The notes under the pieces are model-generated. The model was given only the letters and a program-made list of their open reading frames with translations. It had not been told where the DNA came from and did no database searches. Positions 54,014 through 58,510 of a DNA stretch of 58,510 nucleotides are shown here, piece after piece (positions within the stretch are counted from its first letter, which is position 1; every line of letters starts with the position of its first letter). The stretch is from positions 1 through 58,510 of the forward strand of contig JACRGJ010000102.1 in the NCBI GenBank assembly GCA_016212425.1, read 5' to 3'. This DNA is from Micrococcales bacterium. Its GTDB lineage: Bacteria > Actinomycetota > Actinomycetes > Actinomycetales > Microbacteriaceae. The translations under genes and the position numbers were made by a program.

Positions 54014-54970
54014 TCAGTAGAGCAGGTTCGTGAGGCGGCGGCGGGCCGCGCCGACGCGCGGGTCGTCGACCCCCGCGATCTCGAAGTACTCGAGAAGGCG
54101 CTGGCGGACGCGATCCCGGCCCGCCTGATCCAGGTCCAGGAACAGGTCGAGCAGGCGCCCCGCGGCGTCCTCCAGGTGTCCACCGCTGAGGTCGAGGTCG
54201 GCGACGGCGAGCTGCGCGTCCAGGTCCCGCGGATGCTGCGCGGCCGCCGCACGGACGGCCCCGGCATCCGCCCCCTCCACCCGAGCGAGGAGCGAGACCT
54301 GCGCGAGACCGGCGACCGCGAGCGCGTCCCGCGGGTTCTGCGCGATCGCCGCCCGGTACGCATCCTGCGCCGCCGGATAGTCGCCGCGCTCGATGGCGTC
54401 GTAGGCGTCCTGGTGCAGGGGCGGCAGCGGCGGCTCCGTCGGCTCCTCGGCGGACTCGGCCCCCGGCTCCGGTGGCGTGACCTCCAGCCGTCCGGTGACC
54501 CCGTTCTGGGCGGCGACCTCGAGCACCTGGTCGAGCACCTGACGCACCTCCGCGGTCGTGGGCTGGCCGACGAAGAGCGAGAGGGGGCGCCCGCCGACGA
54601 CCGCGGCCGAGGCCGGCACCTCGCGCACCTGGAACGCCTGCGCGAGCTGCGGGTTGGCGGTCCCGTCGACCGTCGCGAGGGCGAGCCGACCGCCATACGA
54701 CTCGACGACGGACGCGAGGGCCGGCTCGATCCCGGCCGCATAGAACTCGACGATCACCGGCACCGTCATCGACAGGTCGAGCACGCTCTCGAAGCTGGCG
54801 TCGGTCGCGGCGAAGACGATCGTGCCGGCGTCCGGTGACGGCGACCCGGACGCCTCGCCCGGGCTCTGGCCGCGCGCCTCGGCGGCCGCGGTGTGCGTCG
54901 CGCGCGAGACGAGCGAGGACAGGTCGACCGCGCCGCGGAGGCTCGGAGCGTCGGGGCGGGGCAGGGCCAT
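54014..54970 (-). CDS. Thioredoxin-fold/TPR protein (CnoX/YbbN-like) without CxxC
   Basis: A 318-residue cytoplasmic protein. After a polar head (about residues 1-45) comes a thioredoxin fold (about 48-150) with VPVIVEFYAAGIEPALASVV, where the usual WCxxC is replaced by GIEP, so it cannot do thiol exchange. The fold ends with VREVPASAAVVGGRPLSLFVG, which keeps the cis-Pro. The rest (about 190-318) is TPR-like helices (DAYDAIERGDYPAAQDAYRAAI). CnoX/YbbN proteins act as chaperone-type holdases; that role is inferred. The gene starts 16 bases after the stop of the gene before it. Confidence 0.85.
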   Translation of the reverse strand: MALPRPDAPSLRGAVDLSSLVSRATHTAAAEARGQSPGEASGSPSPDAGTIVFAATDASFESVLDLSMTVPVIVEFYAAGIEPALASVVESYGGRLALATVDGTANPQLAQAFQVREVPASAAVVGGRPLSLFVGQPTTAEVRQVLDQVLEVAAQNGVTGRLEVTPPEPGAESAEEPTEPPLPPLHQDAYDAIERGDYPAAQDAYRAAIAQNPRDALAVAGLAQVSLLARVEGADAGAVRAAAAQHPRDLDAQLAVADLDLSGGHLEDAAGRLLDLFLDLDQAGRDRVRQRLLEYFEIAGVDDPRVGAARRRLTNLLY

Positions 54971-54986
54971 CAGCGATGTCCGTTCA

Positions 54987-56741
54987 TCAGGGGACTTCCT
55001 TCGAGGAGAGCAGGCCGGAGGCGTAGCCGAGCACGCGGATCTTCTCGGACGACTGCGCGGGCGGCACGTAGAACAGCAGCTGCAACCCGTAGGTCGAGAC
55101 GACGCCCTTGGTGGTCTGGGTGAGCCCGGAGAGCAGCTTCACCTGGCCGGTCGGGTTGATCGCCGAACCGGCCTCCTTCGGTGTCACCGTCTCGACGTCG
55201 GCGACGTCCGTCGCCACGATGGCTCCGGCGTCATTGGTGGAGAAGACGATCGTCGACCCGTCGCCGGCGCCGCGGCTGTACTCCAGCTGCGCCGACGCCG
55301 GAAGGGATGACTTCCGCTCGGCGCGCTTCGCCGGACCGAGCTCCTGCTGAAGCTGGTCGCCGGTGAGATCGAAGAACTTCGCGCTCGCCGATTGCTCCCC
55401 ATTGAGAAGGAGGTCGTAGTACGCCGGGCCGACCTTCTGGGGCTGAAGCGTGAAGATCGTCGTGTCCGGCTTCACCCGCGGCGCTCCCACGGTGGCCGGC
55501 GCGAGCGCGGGGAGGCGCACGTTGGCCTCGAGCGAGACCAGGTACTGCGCCTGGTACTGATCGCGCGGACTCTGCTGCACCAGCATCATGGCCACGGGCG
55601 CCGTGGTCTTCGTCTCGGCGGGGTCGCCGACGACCACGAAGACGGTGCGCGGCCATGAGGCGTTCTGCTGCGGCAGCATCAGCTGGATCTGGCGGGCCGG
55701 GATCGACCTGTCCGCCGGCTGATTCGCGTCTGCCTTCCGGATGAGGTAGTTCGCTTGACGCTCGGCGAGCGCCGGTCCGGAAAGCCGCTCCGCGGCCCTG
55801 GTGGCATCCAGTCCGGTGTCCGCGGCACCGACCGTCGCCGAGACGCGCTCGACGATGGTCGCCAGTTGAGCCCGGCTGACGGCCACGGGCGGCAGTCCCG
55901 CCGCCTTCGCGGCGTCGGTGGGCGACGGTGTCGGTGTCACGGTCGGCTCCCCGATCAACGAGTTGACGGCGCCGTTCGTGCACCCGGAGAGGAGGAGGGC
56001 CCCGCCCAGCAGCACGGGGAGGGCGATGAAGCCGCGGCGGCGCCCGCGCGCGGGGCCCGCGGTGAGCGCCCGTTGCGTACGCGGCGAGATCGCCCGGGGT
56101 CGCGGCGCTCGCGGCAGCCGGGGCTGACGCCGTCGCGGACCTCGGGTGCGTCGGGTGTGCACCAGGGCCCAGACGAAGGCGAGCAGACCCAGGATGAGCA
56201 ACCCGATGCCGGCGACGATGAACAGCCCCGAGTAGGGCGCGGAGTTGTCGATCGGCCACCGGATGCCGACGTCCGCGGGAGCGGCGGAGCTCCCGTCCGA
56301 GGCGATGAGCACCGAGTAGTCGGCCGGCAGAGCGAGCGTCCACTCGAGCGACCGGGCCCCGGACTTCTGCTCCAGCCACAGGTCGGAGTCGCGCGGGTTC
56401 GGCACGCGCTGCTCCGTCCCGGCGACGGTGCGGCCGACGAGCTTCTCGCTCTTCGCGTTCCAGTCGAAACGGTTGACGCGAGCCTCACCGACCCACGCCC
56501 GGACATCCGCGGTGCGGCCGTAGGCCATGAACACCGGACCGCTGCCGGTCGCGGTGAGGGACTGGGTGCCCGGCAGTGCCGTGAGGGTGCGCCCGTCCAC
56601 GACGGTCACCGGCGCCGACGGGTCGACGGCGGCACTCGTCTGGAACGAGCTCGGCCCGGCCAGCACGGTGCGCTGGGCGATGCCGAACCCGGCCGACGCG
56701 AGCGCGCAGACGAACAGCACGATCGCGAGGACGAATCTCAC
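54987..56741 (-). CDS. Membrane protein with internal lipobox (DUF8094-like), unknown function
   Basis: A 584-residue protein. The GTG start follows GAGAGGAG. Residues 1-22 are a hydrophobic signal/anchor (RFVLAIVLFVCALASAGFG), then an extracytoplasmic domain (about 25-165), a second helix (about 168-192), a strongly basic Arg/Pro linker (about 193-235) and a third hydrophobic stretch FIALPVLLGGALLLSGC ending in a perfect lipobox Cys254. A Thr/Pro linker and a 310-residue extracytoplasmic domain follow. It looks like a membrane protein fused to a lipoprotein. Related sequences in this family of bacteria have no known function; the domain name is from memory. It is upstream of the thioredoxin-like gene in one operon. 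Confidence 0.75.
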   Translation of the reverse strand: MRFVLAIVLFVCALASAGFGIAQRTVLAGPSSFQTSAAVDPSAPVTVVDGRTLTALPGTQSLTATGSGPVFMAYGRTADVRAWVGEARVNRFDWNAKSEKLVGRTVAGTEQRVPNPRDSDLWLEQKSGARSLEWTLALPADYSVLIASDGSSAAPADVGIRWPIDNSAPYSGLFIVAGIGLLILGLLAFVWALVHTRRTRGPRRRQPRLPRAPRPRAISPRTQRALTAGPARGRRRGFIALPVLLGGALLLSGCTNGAVNSLIGEPTVTPTPSPTDAAKAAGLPPVAVSRAQLATIVERVSATVGAADTGLDATRAAERLSGPALAERQANYLIRKADANQPADRSIPARQIQLMLPQQNASWPRTVFVVVGDPAETKTTAPVAMMLVQQSPRDQYQAQYLVSLEANVRLPALAPATVGAPRVKPDTTIFTLQPQKVGPAYYDLLLNGEQSASAKFFDLTGDQLQQELGPAKRAERKSSLPASAQLEYSRGAGDGSTIVFSTNDAGAIVATDVADVETVTPKEAGSAINPTGQVKLLSGLTQTTKGVVSTYGLQLLFYVPPAQSSEKIRVLGYASGLLSSKEVP

Positions 56742-56866
56742 GGGTGAACTCCTCTCGAGCCATGACGCGGTACCCCGGCGCGGAGCGCCGACCGACGCCG
56801 CTCCCGGGCACGGTGGCATCCGAGGGTCCGACGCGGTGGCGCCGAAGAGGCTGGCAAAGACAGGTC

Positions 56867-56872
56867 AGCCTA
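56867..56872 (-). promoter_or_regulatory. -10 box of the 54987-56741 operon (TAGGCT)
   Basis: On the minus strand TAGGCT with TTGGGA 18 bases upstream. The leader would be about 120 bases and includes the GAGAGGAG ribosome binding site. Confidence 0.35.
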
Positions 56873-56973
56873 TCCGACCGGCTCCGACGCTCCCAAGCGG
56901 GCGCTGTGCAGCGGCTGGGAGCGGGGACGCGGCGCCGGCGTCCCCGCCCCCCGATCGCCGGGATCCGGCTCGC

Positions 56974-56979
56974 TAGACT
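56974..56979 (+). promoter_or_regulatory. -10 box of the DivIVA-like gene (TAGACT)
   Basis: TAGACT lies 90 bases before the GTG at 57069, giving a leadered transcript. Confidence 0.4.
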
Positions 56980-57068
56980 CGGCCCGTCAGCGGCCCGCGG
57001 CGGGGACGGGCAGCTGACCAGAATCACGGGGAGCGGGACGCGCCCCACCGAGACCGGGAGGCACGGCT

Positions 57069-58510
57069 GTGGCGGCGGACGACGCGGGATTCGGGGTGGA
57101 GCTGCGGGGCTACCGCAAGGACGAGGTCGACAAGGCGGTCGCCGCCCTGCGACGCGACCTGATCAAGGCCAACAGCGACCGCACGGACAGCGCGAAGGAG
57201 GCCAAGCGCCTCCAGGCCGTCGTCGAGGACCTCCAGGCGGAGCTCGACGAGGTCGGCAGTCCCACCTATGCCGGGCTCGGCACGAAGCTCGAGAACACGC
57301 TGCGGATCGCCGAAGAGCAGTCGATGCGCCTCATCAGCCAGGCCGATATCGACGCGGAGAAGCTCCGCAGCACGGTGCAGGCGGAGTCCGACCGGCTGCG
57401 AGCGGATGCGCAGGCGCACGCCGAGAAGGTGCTCGGCCAGGCTCAGAGCCGCGTCGATGAGCTCGTCGCGTCCGCACAGGAGGAGGCGGAGTCGCTCGTC
57501 GCGCGAGCGCAGGCGGATGCCGACGCGCGTCGCGAGGAGGCGATCCGCGACGCGGCGGCCACACGCGGCGCCGCTGCCACCGAGGCCGCCGATGCGCGCG
57601 CCGAGGCGAAGCGGGACGCGGCGTCGCTGAAGGCCGAGGTCGAGCGGGAGGTGGCGGAACTCCGGGTAGTCGCCCAGCGCGAGACCGCCGAGGCGCGCGA
57701 GGCCGCCGGCGAGCTGCACCGGGAGTCCGAGCGGGGCCGGGCCGAGTTCGAGGCCGAGGATGCTCGGCGCCGGGGCGACCTCGAGCGCGATCTCGAGCAG
57801 GCCCGCACCGATCACGAGCGCGAGGTCGCCGACGCGCGCGCCGCCCTGGAGAACGACACCGCCGCGGCGCGGGCCGCCGTCGCGGCCGAGACCGATCGCC
57901 TGACCGCGGAGGCGACCGAGCGCATCCGCATCGACCGTGTCGAGCTGGCGGCCGAGACGAAGCGGGTGAAGGCCGAGCTCGCCGCGGAGAAGCGCACTCA
58001 GAAGGCCCAGCTCGCCGAGGAGGTGCGCGCCGCGCTCGCCGCGACGCGCACCGAGACCGGTGAACTGCGTGACGCCCTCACGGCCGAGCTGGCGCAGGCC
58101 AGGGCCGAGCACGACGGCGCCCTCGCGGGCGAGCGGGCGGAGCACGCCGCCGCTCTGGCCGGCGAGCGAGCCGCCCACGACGCCGCGATCGCCGGCGAGC
58201 GCGCCGGGCACGAGGCCGACATCGCCCAGAAGAGCGCCGAGGTGGACGCCTACGTTCAGGAGCAGCGCGGACTGATCGATGCCGAGGTGGCCGAGAAGCG
58301 CGGCGCCGTGGACGCCGAAGTCGCTGCCCGCACCGCCGAGCTGGAGGGCGACATCAGCCGCCGGAGCGCGGAACTGGATGCTCGGGTCGAGCAGACGACG
58401 GCCGAGCTCGAGGCGCACGTGACCCGCACCCGGGAGGAGCTGGACGCCGACGTCGCGCGCACCCGGGCCGAACTCGAGAGCCACGTCTCCCGCACCCGAG
58501 CCGAGCTCGA
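57069..58510 (+). CDS. DivIVA/Scy-like polar coiled-coil protein (partial at 3' end)
   Basis: At least 480 residues; the frame is open at the window edge. The N-terminal 30 residues (FGVELRGYRKDEVDKAVAAL) match the DivIVA-type lipid/pole-binding head. The rest is one continuous, charged, Ala/Glu/Arg-rich coiled coil with a repeating pattern, including AGERAEHAAALAGERAAHDA and later DARVEQTTAELEAHVTRTRE blocks. Such proteins organise polar growth and the division site in Actinobacteria (Scy, FilP, Wag31 relatives). The start is GTG, 90 bases after a TAGACT box. Confidence 0.85.
   Translation, partial: MAADDAGFGVELRGYRKDEVDKAVAALRRDLIKANSDRTDSAKEAKRLQAVVEDLQAELDEVGSPTYAGLGTKLENTLRIAEEQSMRLISQADIDAEKLRSTVQAESDRLRADAQAHAEKVLGQAQSRVDELVASAQEEAESLVARAQADADARREEAIRDAAATRGAAATEAADARAEAKRDAASLKAEVEREVAELRVVAQRETAEAREAAGELHRESERGRAEFEAEDARRRGDLERDLEQARTDHEREVADARAALENDTAAARAAVAAETDRLTAEATERIRIDRVELAAETKRVKAELAAEKRTQKAQLAEEVRAALAATRTETGELRDALTAELAQARAEHDGALAGERAEHAAALAGERAAHDAAIAGERAGHEADIAQKSAEVDAYVQEQRGLIDAEVAEKRGAVDAEVAARTAELEGDISRRSAELDARVEQTTAELEAHVTRTREELDADVARTRAELESHVSRTRAEL

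Larger units (their letters stand above)
56742..57068. other. Divergent intergenic region upstream of the coiled-coil gene
   Basis: These 327 bases hold no gene I can support. They carry a TAGACT box for the plus-strand gene (56974-56979) and a TAGGCT box for the minus-strand gene (56867-56872, with TTGGGA 18 bases upstream of it as a weak -35), giving leaders of about 85 and 120 bases. Confidence 0.5.

Noticed and set aside
53701-54033. A 110-codon plus-strand frame with repeated PEPSAPAGAR
   Set aside because: It begins inside glgB, owes its repeat to the 42-base DNA duplication, and runs through the palindrome into the end of the opposite-strand gene. No ribosome binding site.
57024-58484. 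486-codon minus-strand open frame opposite the coiled-coil gene
   Set aside because: It is the complement of a strongly biased coiled-coil gene; its Leu/Gly-rich translation has no domain and no promoter. The plus-strand frame has a DivIVA-type head and heptad pattern.

Overview
This window is high-GC actinobacterial chromosomal DNA. Several features point to the family Microbacteriaceae, perhaps Microbacterium or a close relative: the sigR-rsrA / aroA-rsgA-hisN block, the prfB, ftsE-ftsX, smpB and ssrA set, gatCAB, a GlgE-type glycogen locus, DivIVA/Scy-like coiled coils, and a tmRNA tag ending in ALAA. The genus is an inference; the family assignment is fairly safe. I see no phage, insertion sequence, CRISPR array, tRNA or rRNA.

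Layout. 1-10 kb: an inverted repeat, rsrA-sigR (thiol/oxidative-stress sigma factor and its zinc anti-sigma), then aroA-rsgA-hisN, a CYTH-CHAD protein, an MFS exporter, a membrane fatty-acid desaturase, tmRNA (ssrA) and a luciferase-like oxidoreductase. 10-19 kb: smpB, ftsX-ftsE and prfB, with a MarR regulator, an SDR and a rhodanese lying between ftsE and prfB; then an MFS gene, a 59-residue membrane protein and a four-gene group of Tad-pilus-like TadE/TadG proteins without its ATPase or platform genes. 19-31 kb: an NYN-LOTUS RNA-binding protein, a LolA-like secreted protein with an ABC exporter, OsmC, a NERD-UvrD nuclease/helicase, gatCAB, a META-domain lipoprotein and a DUF1023 hydrolase. 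31-39 kb: ligA, mnmA, an APC permease, an aldo/keto reductase and a cysteine desulfurase. 39-54 kb: a glycogen/alpha-glucan region (glgX, ybaK, glgP, glgE, glgB). Between the divergent glgP and glgE-glgB sits a five-gene cassette with a dedicated SipW-type signal peptidase and four secreted or anchored proteins, at least three with SipW-type signal peptides. 54-58.5 kb: a thioredoxin-like TPR protein without CxxC, an unusual membrane protein with an internal lipobox, and the start of a long DivIVA-like coiled coil cut by the window end.

Two things stand out. First, the SipW cassette (44.5-49.0 kb) looks like an extracellular fibre or matrix system: a TasA-like first gene, a long stem-loop behind it that could set its expression above the others, a ricin-type lectin subunit, a membrane-anchored subunit, its own signal peptidase, and a promoter whose spacer carries an inverted repeat. 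Second, about twenty genes have a TANNNT box ending 6-9 bases before the start codon, which predicts widespread leaderless transcription; this also decides some start codons, such as that of the rhodanese gene. Smaller curiosities are a recurring CCAATTGGGG-containing motif, a heptamer array next to glgP, and a 42-bp tandem duplication that crosses the glgB stop codon.
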